Assembly: GCF_014836635.1 (NCBI RefSeq)
Contig: NZ_JACSQL010000001.1
Coordinates: 62,001-126,000 of the forward strand
Direction of reading: 5' to 3'
From: Paenibacillus gallinarum
GTDB lineage: Bacteria > Bacillota > Bacilli > Paenibacillales > Paenibacillaceae
DNA length: 64,000 nt
This document shows positions 7,972 through 15,490 of this stretch, piece by piece. The notes beneath the pieces are model-generated. The model was not told the DNA's origin and ran no database searches. It saw nothing but the letters and a program-made list of their open reading frames with translations. Within the stretch, counting starts at the first letter, position 1. Each line of letters opens with the position of its first letter. Position numbers and translations under genes: made by a program.

Positions 7972-8886
7972 ATGTCAGAGATGACAACCAAAGAAATGGT
8001 GCCAAGTCAAAGTAAACAGACAAAGGCAAGCAGTTCTCCGCTTAGCCTAAAGCTTCTGCAACGAGCACTTCTAATCATTGTGGGAGCTACATTAATGGCA
8101 GTAGGCCTTGAAATTTTCCTTGTTCCAAACGGTGTTATTGATGGTGGAATTACAGGGATATCGATTATGTTATCCCAAATAACCGGTCTGCCGCTCGGGA
8201 TCCTGCTAACCGTACTTAACCTGCCTTTTCTCTTCATCGGCTATAAGCAGATCGGCAAGACATTTGCGATTTGCACCTTTTTCGGCATTGTAGTAATGTC
8301 AATCGGCACACAATTGCTTCATCATGTAAGTGCACTTACGCCAAATGAGCCGCTGCTTGGCGCTGTATTTGGCGGTGTTATCCTAGGGATTGGTGTGGGT
8401 CTTGTTATTCGTTCTGGCGGATCGCTGGATGGTACCGAGATCGTTGCTATTTTGCTTAGTGAAAAATCCCCCTTCTCCGTTGGACAGATTGTTCTGTTCA
8501 TTAACTTATTCATCTTCGTTATGGCCGGATTCGTATTCGGATGGCCGAATGCACTGTATTCCATCATTGCCTACTATATTGCGATGAAGATGATCGACAT
8601 CACGATCGAAGGTATGGATCAATCCAAATCGGTATGGATCATCAGCGACAAGTTCCGAGATATCGGTGAAGCACTTACCGACAGATTGGGACGCGGCGTT
8701 ACATACCTCGATGGTGAGGGCGGTTTTAGCGGAGAAGAGAAGAAAGTCATCTTTGTAGTAATTACTCGACTAGAAGAAGCGAAACTGAAGAGTATCGTAG
8801 AAGATTGGGACCCGGACGCATTTCTTGCGATCGGTAACATTCACGATGTGAAGGGCGGACGCTTCAAGAAAAAAGGTATTCATTAA
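7972..8886 (+). CDS. YitT family membrane protein (DUF161 + DUF2179)
   Basis: About 304 residues from ATG 7972, which follows AGGGGGAG; the frame extends upstream but starts there would cover the promoter. After a polar N-terminus of 25 residues come five or six helices with family glycines (VPNGVIDGGITGISIM and GVGLVIRSGGSLDGTEI). The last 85 residues form the soluble DUF2179 domain (GVTYLDGEGGFSG, then VVITRLEEAKL, DPDAFLAIGNIHDVKGGRF). YitT proteins are common in Bacillales in several copies and their transport role is unknown. A strong terminator follows. Confidence 0.88.
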   Translation: MSEMTTKEMVPSQSKQTKASSSPLSLKLLQRALLIIVGATLMAVGLEIFLVPNGVIDGGITGISIMLSQITGLPLGILLTVLNLPFLFIGYKQIGKTFAICTFFGIVVMSIGTQLLHHVSALTPNEPLLGAVFGGVILGIGVGLVIRSGGSLDGTEIVAILLSEKSPFSVGQIVLFINLFIFVMAGFVFGWPNALYSIIAYYIAMKMIDITIEGMDQSKSVWIISDKFRDIGEALTDRLGRGVTYLDGEGGFSGEEKKVIFVVITRLEEAKLKSIVEDWDPDAFLAIGNIHDVKGGRFKKKGIH

Positions 8887-8943
8887 TACATGAGTCCTCA
8901 TTTCTTTGTTTTCATGTGTATGAAATGGATTCAAATAAATAAC

Positions 8944-8990
8944 AGCCCGGCTGTTCCTGAGTTTATAGGAACGCCGGGCTTTTTTTGTTT
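8944..8990. terminator. rho-independent terminator
   Basis: Stem AGCCCGGC / GCCGGGCT extended by GTTCCT / AGGAAC, followed by seven T on the plus strand. It ends the YitT-family gene. Confidence 0.88.
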
Positions 8991-9024
8991 TTATCGGAAT
9001 CAAGAAGAACATATACATAGTTTC

Positions 9025-9915
9025 TCATGTCTTAGCGAGATGAGCGAGAAGAGGATCTAATGGCTGAGCAGGGAGGGCTGCGATCAGATCTCCTTTTTCG
9101 GCAAGGCGCGCTCCAATGTTTAGTAACGTGAAATCTTTGGGCGATACATCACGCGCCACTTCTTCCCATAAGAGAGGGGTAGAGACGGTTGCTTGTTCTC
9201 TAGCTCTTGGCGTATAGGGGGCAGCAAGTGTTTTTCCTCCATAATGCTGTAAATAGTCAAAATAGATTTTATCTCCGCGATCTTTTTTGAGACGCTCTAG
9301 GGTGAACAGTTTAGGATGTTTCTCACATACGTACCTGCCGACAAAATGACCGAGCATTCGAAGCTGTTCAAACGTAATTCCTTTGCTAATCGGAACAATG
9401 ATTTGTACACCGGTTGCACCAGATGTTTTGGGAACGGACTGAATCCCGAGTGAAGAGAGTACCTGACCTACAATGTGCGCGGCTTCCATTATTCTTGGTT
9501 CTTCTTGAAGGGTAGGGTCAAGGTCAATCATCCATTCACATGGCAGACTGCTGCCTACCGCATGAAGGGAAGGATGGAATTCCAGCGCAGCCAGATTGCC
9601 AAGCCATAATAACTCAGGCAGGCCGCTCAGCACAACGTAATTGATCTTCTCATGAACAGCCGTCTGAACAAAGGGCGGCAGCGGCTCGGGAGCATTTTTC
9701 TGATAAAAGAATTCACCATGTACCCCGTGCGGATAACGGATTGTAGTTAATAGCCGATCTCTGCAGTAAGTAAGAAGGTAAGGCGAAAGCTCGGCTAGTT
9801 TCTGTAAATATATCGCCTTTGTTACACCAGCCTCTGGCCACAGCGGTTTGTCGGGATTCGTAATGGTCAGGGTCTGGCCTTGAATCTGAATACTTCCTTT
9901 TACCGTTCTAGCCAT
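9025..9915 (-). CDS. ligD: LigD polymerase domain protein (non-homologous end joining)
   Basis: Stand-alone LigD polymerase (archaeo-eukaryotic primase fold), 296 residues, which fills gaps with ribo- or deoxynucleotides at broken DNA ends before ligation. Visible features: N-terminal TNPDKPLWPEAGVTKAIYL, the metal-binding D-x-D in WMIDLDP (about residues 127-133), and TSGATGVQIIVPI. In many LigD polymerases this last motif has His (G-L-H); here Gln takes its place. ATG 9915 follows AAGGAGG; it shares one base with the ligase stop codon (TAATG), so translation is coupled. In B. subtilis ligase and polymerase are one chain; here they are two. Confidence 0.9.
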   Translation of the reverse strand: MARTVKGSIQIQGQTLTITNPDKPLWPEAGVTKAIYLQKLAELSPYLLTYCRDRLLTTIRYPHGVHGEFFYQKNAPEPLPPFVQTAVHEKINYVVLSGLPELLWLGNLAALEFHPSLHAVGSSLPCEWMIDLDPTLQEEPRIMEAAHIVGQVLSSLGIQSVPKTSGATGVQIIVPISKGITFEQLRMLGHFVGRYVCEKHPKLFTLERLKKDRGDKIYFDYLQHYGGKTLAAPYTPRAREQATVSTPLLWEEVARDVSPKDFTLLNIGARLAEKGDLIAALPAQPLDPLLAHLAKT

Positions 9916-10874
9916 TACGAATGTTCCTCCTTCTGTGATACCCTGCAGTCCTTTGGCTGGATATGAGGCGCAAAGCTTTCGATGGTTGGATGACGCATCG
10001 TCCCCCCAGGTGTCCATTCGAGATAGGTAATGCGAACGACGATCTCAGGACGGATCCATAAAGCTCCCTGATATCGGCCTGGCAGTTGTTCAAAAGGCAT
10101 TTCGCTGGTGAGAAGGGGCTTAATACGATCTGTAAGATCCCGCCACTCCTTAACTGTGAATCTTCCGGTTCCGGCGTGACCGATGTACGTAAGAACTCCA
10201 TCCTCACGGTATAATCCGACAAGCAGAGAGTTTACGATGTTGTCACGGAGCGTAACGCCGCCGATTACCGCATAGAGGTCACCGTTCTTCTTACGTTTTT
10301 GCCAGCGGTTATCCTTTCCGTTTAGCGCATACGTACTCGTTAGATCTTTGACAACAACGCCTTCTAGCTGTTGCGCTTTGGTCGCTTCAAAGAGAGCATT
10401 CCCATCGGGGAAATTCTGTACGAGTTGGACAAGGGGCTGAGGTTTAATGATCTGGTTCAGCCGTTCCTGGCGTTCAGATAGAGGGAGGTGAGTTATCCAT
10501 TCTCCATTCAGATAGAGAAGGTCAAACACCATATAGGTAACGGGAACACTTTGTAGCCCTTGCCGTATACTTCGCTCGCTCCGAAGACTGTCCCGACGCA
10601 TGATCTCGTGAAAAGAGGGTTTACCACCGGCAAATGCGATGAGTTCTCCATCCAAAATAAAAGAAGAAGCGGATGAATATACATCCGCCTGACCGAGTTC
10701 CGGGTATTGTATTGTTCGATCGTTTCGCTTGCGATTCACGAGGCGTACTTCCTCACCATCATAATAAGTGAGCATTCGAACACCGTCCCATTTGACCTGC
10801 GCAATCCAGGGATGCCCTGATGGAAATCGTTCGGTTCGAACCGGTTCGAAAGGAATGACGGGTGTAAGCTTCAT
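9915..10874 (-). CDS. ligD: ATP-dependent DNA ligase (LigD ligase domain)
   Basis: Seals double-strand breaks in the Ku-dependent end-joining pathway. The 319-residue protein has ligase motif I K-W-D-G with the adenylated Lys at about residue 28, motif III (VFDLLYLNGE), motif IV EGVVVKD and motif V (RWQKRKK), then an OB-fold domain with LVGLYREDGVLTYIGHAGTGF-like strands and RYQGALWIRPEIVVRI. AAGGAG lies before the ATG at 10874. The stop codon overlaps the start of the polymerase gene. No phosphoesterase domain is present, as in Firmicute LigD. The dioxygenase gene sits between this pair and ku. Confidence 0.92.
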   Translation of the reverse strand: MKLTPVIPFEPVRTERFPSGHPWIAQVKWDGVRMLTYYDGEEVRLVNRKRNDRTIQYPELGQADVYSSASSFILDGELIAFAGGKPSFHEIMRRDSLRSERSIRQGLQSVPVTYMVFDLLYLNGEWITHLPLSERQERLNQIIKPQPLVQLVQNFPDGNALFEATKAQQLEGVVVKDLTSTYALNGKDNRWQKRKKNGDLYAVIGGVTLRDNIVNSLLVGLYREDGVLTYIGHAGTGRFTVKEWRDLTDRIKPLLTSEMPFEQLPGRYQGALWIRPEIVVRITYLEWTPGGTMRHPTIESFAPHIQPKDCRVSQKEEHS

Positions 10875-10903
10875 ATATCGCTTCTCCTTATGTGTAAGAG
10901 AGA

Positions 10904-11773
10904 TCAGGCGTGAGTAATTCGAATCTGGATACCGAAGGGATTCATTACTCTAGCTTCCTCCGCTTTGCGGCTGACAGAGACTCCGTTCTGCTCAAGTCTT
11001 GTGAGAGCTTCTTCATACACGACCTGATTCTCAAAGATAATGGTAAAATAATCAATTCCAACAGCATCCGTAGGTACTTTCGGTGCACCTTTGCCTGCCC
11101 ATACATTAAGACCAATGTGGTGATGATATCCGCCTGCTGATGCGAAGAGGGCATGCATATTGCGGGAAGCGTCTACCACAATATCAAAACCAAGCAGATG
11201 ATTGTAGAAATGGCGTGCTACTTCTAGATCAGAGATATGAAAATGCACATGTCCAATGATCGTTCCTGCAGGCAGTCCCGTAAAAGGTGTAACTCCCGCG
11301 AGTTGCAGTAAGCCTTCAACATCGACAGGATCTGTTCCCATGATGTAGTTATTATGTTCATCTTTCTTCCATGTGCTTCTTGGACGATCCGCATAAATCT
11401 CAATACCATGTCCATCCGGATCATTGATGTATAATGCTTCGCTGACCGTATGATCGCCTTGACCAATCTCAATCCCCGCTTCGGCAAGATGCCGTAGTGC
11501 AATGCCTAGAGAAGTACGATCCGGCAGTAGAATGGCAAAATGATATAGTCCTGCATGGCTTCTTGGTGCAACCCTCTTAGCATTCGGAATCTCTTCCAGA
11601 ATAAGAAGCGGTGTAGAGCCGTCTTTCGCTGTAAAGCTTGCAACATGTTCTCCGGTACGGGATAACAAGGTCAGACCAACCACTTGTTCATAAAAAAGAA
11701 TGGACCGTTCCAAGTCGCTTACACGAAGTTTTACTTCACCGAGCACGGTATTTGGATGAATAGAATAAGTCAT
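10904..11773 (-). CDS. catE: catechol 2,3-dioxygenase / VOC family protein (CatE-like)
   Basis: 289 residues with two vicinal-oxygen-chelate halves: residues 8-130 (GEVKLRVSDLERSILFYEQVVGLTLL; SEALYINDPDGHGIEIYADRP) and 168-288 (GHVHFHISDLEVARHFYNHLLGFDI; GGYHHHIGLNVWAG; NPFGIQIRI). Size and layout match B. subtilis CatE, an iron extradiol dioxygenase that opens catechols and protects against quinone stress. The second-domain metal ligands would be the His of GHVHFH, the His of GYHHHIG and a C-terminal acidic residue, which here is not obvious (IQIRI in place of IEI), so activity is not certain. A palindrome overlaps its promoter. Confidence 0.82.
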   Translation of the reverse strand: MTYSIHPNTVLGEVKLRVSDLERSILFYEQVVGLTLLSRTGEHVASFTAKDGSTPLLILEEIPNAKRVAPRSHAGLYHFAILLPDRTSLGIALRHLAEAGIEIGQGDHTVSEALYINDPDGHGIEIYADRPRSTWKKDEHNNYIMGTDPVDVEGLLQLAGVTPFTGLPAGTIIGHVHFHISDLEVARHFYNHLLGFDIVVDASRNMHALFASAGGYHHHIGLNVWAGKGAPKVPTDAVGIDYFTIIFENQVVYEEALTRLEQNGVSVSRKAEEARVMNPFGIQIRITHA

Positions 11774-11824
11774 ATGATAAATCCCCCTTATGTAAGTAAA
11801 TCAATTAAATTAACTAAAATAAAT

Positions 11825-11877
11825 ATACTTAATTACTTTGTGTAAGTAAGTATAAAGTGTTAATCGATTTACGTCAA
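11825..11877 (-). promoter_or_regulatory. promoter and operator candidate of the catE-like gene
   Basis: On the minus strand TTGACG (11872-11877), 17 bases, TATACT (11849-11854). An inverted repeat ATACTT...AAGTAT (11825-11853) with AT-rich middle overlaps the -10. In B. subtilis catDE is repressed by DUF24/MarR-type regulators at such palindromes; the link here is inference. Confidence 0.5.
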
Positions 11878-11909
11878 TCAGAAGATTTATGATAGATAGA
11901 TTCCATTTG

Positions 11910-12827
11910 TTAGGCTCCGGACTCTTTTGTTTTGGCAGTTTTGCGTTTTTTTGGTTTTGGCGTAACGACAGGAGTCGTCTTGATTTCTTCTGATTTAGCT
12001 GCAGTTGCCGTTTTCCGCGTCCGTTTCTTGGCTGGTGGTTTTCCTGGATCAGTTGGTATCGGCTGCGTAGCTTCAATGCTTGCCTGAAGAGCAGCCATTA
12101 GATCAACAACGTTGGTCTCTGGTTTAGCAGGGGCGACTTTGAATTCTTCTCCGGCCACTTTATGCTGAATCGCGTCAAGTAAGCGCAGACGATAATCATC
12201 CGTATATTTTTCAGGCTCAAATGGAGTAGACAGCTGGTCGATCAGCAACTTAGCCATCGTGAGCTCCTTATCATTCACCACGGTGTTCTCCGGAAGATTC
12301 GGAACCTGAGAGATGGGGCGAATTTCGTCGGGATAAAAAATCGTTTCGATAGCAAGACATTCATCTAATACACGGATGGCTGCAAGGCTGCTTTTCGAAC
12401 GAATCGAGATTTTGGCAATACCAATCTTCCCTGTATCCCTCATTGCAGACATCAAGAGCTGATAGGCGTTAGCGCCTGCTTGATCGGGAGACAGGTAATA
12501 TGTTTTTTGAAAATAAATAGGGTCGATATCGGTTAAATTCACAAAATCAAGAATGGTAATATTTTTATTAACTTGATCAGATAATTGCTCTAATTCCTCT
12601 TTTTCAAAAAGAACGAATTTGCCCTTCTCATATTCATATCCTTTCGTAATTTCCTCCCATTTCACTTCAATATCACAAGAAGGACATTTACGGATATAGG
12701 CAAGCGGACTTCCGCACACATTATGGATGTATCGCATCGAGATGTCTTTATCTTCCGTAGCTGAGAACATTTTGACAGGGACATGAACGAGTCCGAAGCT
12801 GATGGCTACCTTCCAGACAGTATGCAT
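11910..12827 (-). CDS. ku: Ku protein (non-homologous end joining)
   Basis: Forms a ring on broken DNA ends and recruits LigD. The 305-residue protein has the bacterial Ku core at residues 1-255 (MHTVWKVAISFGLVHVPVKMF; CPSCDIEVKWEEITKGYEYEKGKFVLFEKEEL) and a basic tail of about 45 residues rich in K, R, T and P, as in Ku proteins that bind DNA with the tail. ATG 12827 is chosen because AAGGAGGGGGAA lies just upstream and the family begins with this sequence; the frame runs 59 codons further but without a start signal. A sigma-G-like promoter lies upstream on the same strand. Confidence 0.93.
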   Translation of the reverse strand: MHTVWKVAISFGLVHVPVKMFSATEDKDISMRYIHNVCGSPLAYIRKCPSCDIEVKWEEITKGYEYEKGKFVLFEKEELEQLSDQVNKNITILDFVNLTDIDPIYFQKTYYLSPDQAGANAYQLLMSAMRDTGKIGIAKISIRSKSSLAAIRVLDECLAIETIFYPDEIRPISQVPNLPENTVVNDKELTMAKLLIDQLSTPFEPEKYTDDYRLRLLDAIQHKVAGEEFKVAPAKPETNVVDLMAALQASIEATQPIPTDPGKPPAKKRTRKTATAAKSEEIKTTPVVTPKPKKRKTAKTKESGA

Positions 12828-12874
12828 GATTCTTCCCCCTCCTTCTTCATCATTTATCAATCCTGTTTTACTGC

Positions 12875-12904
12875 TATTATGGTCAAAAAAAGCCGGATCT
12901 ATCC
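12875..12904 (-). promoter_or_regulatory. sigma-G-like promoter of ku
   Basis: On the minus strand GGATA (12900-12904), 18 bases, CATAATA (12875-12881). The -10 is a perfect match to the forespore sigma-G pattern CATNHTA, and the spacing is right. ku-ligD of B. subtilis is known to be sigma-G controlled. Confidence 0.55.
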
Positions 12905-12915
12905 TGATTTCTGAC

Positions 12916-12945
12916 GCATGATCTTCTTTTATAGCGGGCATAGTA
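12916..12945 (+). promoter_or_regulatory. sigma-G-like promoter of the sspH unit
   Basis: GCATG (12916-12920), 18 bases, CATAGTA (12939-12945), about 32 bases before the first ATG. One base differs from the sigma-G -10 pattern. It points away from the ku promoter. Confidence 0.5.
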
Positions 12946-12977
12946 CATAAATCATTACTAAAGGGGGAAGCTAGAAG

Positions 12978-13283
12978 ATGACATGGGATTATTCGGATTC
13001 GCATGAAGGAAGAGATGGGAAAGATGAATGGGATCTTCCTGCTGATTTTGGAGGACCGGATATGATTGCTGTCGATTTAGTGAACTGGGAAGCTGTTACT
13101 GCTCCTGAAGATGAAGTAGAGGAATCGTTCGAGAATACCGCATTTGATGTTGATCGAATGGTGAATGAAGGGCTTGGCGGTGGAGAAGTTACGCGGGATA
13201 ACGGATATATTGGAGACAGTACGAGTGATGCTCTTTTTGATGAAAGTGAATTTAAAGTGAATGAGAAGAAAGGGGAGGAATAG
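12978..13283 (+). CDS. acidic hypothetical protein upstream of sspH
   Basis: Protein of 101 residues, very acidic (MTWDYSDSHEGRDGKDEW at the start and a long D/E-rich middle), with no membrane segment and no cysteine. It appears largely unstructured. AAGGGGGAAG precedes the ATG. It ends 2 bases before sspH and shares the sigma-G-like promoter, so it is predicted to be made in the forespore. No family is recognised; it might be a spore core protein, but that is only context. Confidence 0.7.
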   Translation: MTWDYSDSHEGRDGKDEWDLPADFGGPDMIAVDLVNWEAVTAPEDEVEESFENTAFDVDRMVNEGLGGGEVTRDNGYIGDSTSDALFDESEFKVNEKKGEE

Positions 13284-13285
13284 AG

Positions 13286-13468
13286 ATGGAAGCAACGCGC
13301 GCAAAAGCAATCTTTGATGCGAAAGAAAATTATGCTGTGAAATTAGATGGTGAAAAACCGGTATGGATCGAGCATGTAGATTTAGACAATAAAATGGCAA
13401 CAGTACAAATCGGAAATAATCCGCTGGATACGCATACCGTGAATGTAGAGCGTCTTGTAGAAGGTTAA
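13286..13468 (+). CDS. sspH: H-type small acid-soluble spore protein
   Basis: 60 residues that match the SspH pattern along the whole length: an N-terminal R-A-K-A-I-F, then V-K-L-D-G-E-K-P-V-W-I-E-H-V-D, then T-H-T-V-N-V-E-R-L-V-E-G at the end. SspH is a minor spore-core protein made in the forespore under sigma-G in Bacillus. GGGGAGG precedes the ATG. It follows an acidic protein gene by 2 bases and appears to be the second gene of that unit. Confidence 0.85.
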   Translation: MEATRAKAIFDAKENYAVKLDGEKPVWIEHVDLDNKMATVQIGNNPLDTHTVNVERLVEG

Positions 13469-13564
13469 CAGTTATACTCTACTTACGAAAGCCATGAACA
13501 GCAGAGATAAGCAGAACTCGGGGGAGAGGTAACATCCTTCGGGTTCTTTGACTTGTCTTTCGCC

Positions 13565-13593
13565 TTGCGAGTGAAAGTGTGGAACTATATAAT
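13565..13593 (+). promoter_or_regulatory. sigma-A-type promoter of the tsa operon
   Basis: TTGCGA (13565-13570), 17 bases, perfect TATAAT (13588-13593). The tsaE ATG lies 35 bases downstream. Confidence 0.6.
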
Positions 13594-13628
13594 GAGATGA
13601 AGTATTTTGTTATCCTTACATAAGGATA

Positions 13629-14141
13629 ATGGACCGAAAGAAGGTTGGCACATTGGTACAAGAACATCAGGAATGGGTGTTTCACTCTAAAGGTGTACAA
13701 GATACAGACAAATTGGCGGCTGTCCTTGCGAAGTTAGTAATTCCTGGGACCGTCATTGCGCTTGATGGAGATTTGGGTGCGGGAAAGACCGCATTTTCTC
13801 AAAGCTTTGCAAGACATCTCGGTGTAGAAGGGGTTGTGAACAGCCCTACATTTACACTGATTAAAGAATATAAGGGAAGACTTGCACTATATCATATGGA
13901 TGTGTACCGCATTTCTTTAGATGAAGCTGAAGGATTGGGCCTGGATGAATATTTCTACGGTGATGGTGTAAGTCTGGTAGAATGGTCCAGCATCATCCCT
14001 GAACTGCTGCCGGAAGCTCATCTGCATATTCAGATGGAAGTTACGGGAGCAGAAGAACGAGTTATTCGTTTAGATGGTTACGGAGCACCTTATGCTTCAT
14101 GGTGTCAGGAATTAAGCAGAAGTGGAGTCGATAAGGGATGA
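13629..14141 (+). CDS. tsaE: tRNA threonylcarbamoyladenosine ATPase TsaE
   Basis: ATPase of the t6A37 tRNA modification complex in the cytoplasm, working with TsaB and TsaD. The 170 residues include Walker A GDLGAGKTAF (about residues 45-54), VNSPTFTLIKEY, the conserved YHMDVYR and LVEWS near residue 120, in the order expected for TsaE (B. subtilis YdiB). The ribosome site is weak (ATAAGGATA). The stop overlaps the tsaB start by 4 bases (ATGA), so the four genes tsaE-tsaB-rimI-tsaD form one coupled operon. Confidence 0.95.
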   Translation: MDRKKVGTLVQEHQEWVFHSKGVQDTDKLAAVLAKLVIPGTVIALDGDLGAGKTAFSQSFARHLGVEGVVNSPTFTLIKEYKGRLALYHMDVYRISLDEAEGLGLDEYFYGDGVSLVEWSSIIPELLPEAHLHIQMEVTGAEERVIRLDGYGAPYASWCQELSRSGVDKG

Positions 14142-14950
14142 ACGAAGAACATCAGCCGCGTCAGCGGTTTTTGGTGCTTGATACATCGACAGCTGTGCTT
14201 GCCGCAGCCGTGATGTCAGAAGAGACACTAGTAGCTGAAAGTAATACAAGAGCAGATCGTAATCATGCCGTGCATGTGGTGCAGGCTTTGAAGGATCTGA
14301 TGGAGAATAATCAAATAACAAAAGAAGATATAGCTGGCATCGCTGTCGGCATTGGACCGGGTTCTTATACAGGGGTCCGCATCGCGGTCACGGCGGCCAA
14401 AACATTAGCTTGGGCTTGGGGCGTTCCTGTAGCTGCTGTATCTAGTCTTGCGGCGCTTGCTTTAGGCGGACTAGGGGCTTATTTGAATGATACTAGTTTG
14501 GCGGAAAATCCACACGGATCACCGGATAAGTCCGGTAGCCGCTACTGGGTTGTACCGCTGATGGATGCGCGGAGAGGTCAAGCTTATACTGCGTTGTTTG
14601 AAGGAGAAGGAGCAAGTTCGGAACTGCACCGAATGGAGCCTGATGCTATAAGGCTGGTCGATAGCTGGGTAGATGCGATTGCATCGCTGCTGAGTGAACT
14701 TCCTTCTTCGGATGCACCGGACGGAATTCTTTTTGTAGGAGATGTAGAGCCTCACAGGCAGACGCTCGAGAAACTTCAGATGATGCAGCCTGAAGTACAG
14801 ATTCATCTTCGATCTTATGAGATGGAAGGGCATTATGTTGGCAAGATCGGAGCAGCGAAACTGCTTCAAGGGGAGCAGGAAGATATTCATACCTTACTGC
14901 CGAATTACACCCAACTTGCAGAAGCGGAAGCAAATCTTCTGCGTAAATGA
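14138..14950 (+). CDS. tsaB: tRNA threonylcarbamoyladenosine complex protein TsaB
   Basis: Partner and activator of TsaD in t6A synthesis. ASKHA-fold protein of 270 residues; the N-terminus has LVLDTSTAVLAAAVM, N-H-A-V-H-V-V and the glycine motif VGIGPGSYTGVRIAVTAAKTLAWA, all typical of TsaB. It lacks the metal-binding HxxxH of TsaD, as expected. The middle part after residue 110 is longer and more variable, with an insertion around GLGAYLNDTSLAENPHGSPD. Overlaps tsaE by 4 bases; rimI follows after 18 bases. Confidence 0.93.
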   Translation: MNEEHQPRQRFLVLDTSTAVLAAAVMSEETLVAESNTRADRNHAVHVVQALKDLMENNQITKEDIAGIAVGIGPGSYTGVRIAVTAAKTLAWAWGVPVAAVSSLAALALGGLGAYLNDTSLAENPHGSPDKSGSRYWVVPLMDARRGQAYTALFEGEGASSELHRMEPDAIRLVDSWVDAIASLLSELPSSDAPDGILFVGDVEPHRQTLEKLQMMQPEVQIHLRSYEMEGHYVGKIGAAKLLQGEQEDIHTLLPNYTQLAEAEANLLRK

Positions 14951-14968
14951 AGGGAGTCGTAGAGCTGC

Positions 14969-15490
14969 ATGGATCGTATGGAAGAGAAGGGACAGCTCGT
15001 TTTCCGGATGATGACGATGCAAGATATACCGGATGTCCTCATTATTGAACAGGATTGTTTTACATTACCATGGACGGAAAGTGCGTTCGTGAACGAACTT
15101 ACACATAACCATTTTGCGAAATACATGATTATGGAACTAGACGGTAAACCGATTGGATATGCAGGAATGTGGACTATTATTGATGAAGCCCATATTACGA
15201 ATATTGCCGTTCTGGAAGCATACCGTGGCAGAAAGCTTGGGGAGAAGCTGCTTACGGAACTTATGAAGACAGCAGCCTATCTTGGTATGACAAGAATGAC
15301 TCTGGAAGTTAGAGTCTCAAATACGGTAGCACAAGGATTATATGAGAAAAAAGGATTCAGACCTTCCGGACTCCGCAAAGGATATTATTCAGATAATAAT
15401 GAAGATGCAATGATTATGTGGGCTGATTTATCCGCAAGCGCGCAGCTGGGTACGGAAGGAACAGAGGAAGGAAGTCTAAGAGATTCATGA
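14969..15490 (+). CDS. rimI: ribosomal-protein-alanine N-acetyltransferase RimI
   Basis: GNAT-fold enzyme of 173 residues that acetylates the N-terminus of ribosomal protein S18 in relatives. The acetyl-CoA loop is RGRKLGEKLL (about residues 89-98), preceded by the strand ITNIAVLEAY and followed by MTLEVRVSNTVAQGLYEKKGF and Y-Y-S-D-N-N-E-D-A. The C-terminal 20 residues are an acidic tail that overlaps the next gene by 4 bases. ATG 14969 is kept as start; ATG 14978 is possible, since the GGGAG site lies rather far upstream. Confidence 0.9.
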   Translation: MDRMEEKGQLVFRMMTMQDIPDVLIIEQDCFTLPWTESAFVNELTHNHFAKYMIMELDGKPIGYAGMWTIIDEAHITNIAVLEAYRGRKLGEKLLTELMKTAAYLGMTRMTLEVRVSNTVAQGLYEKKGFRPSGLRKGYYSDNNEDAMIMWADLSASAQLGTEGTEEGSLRDS

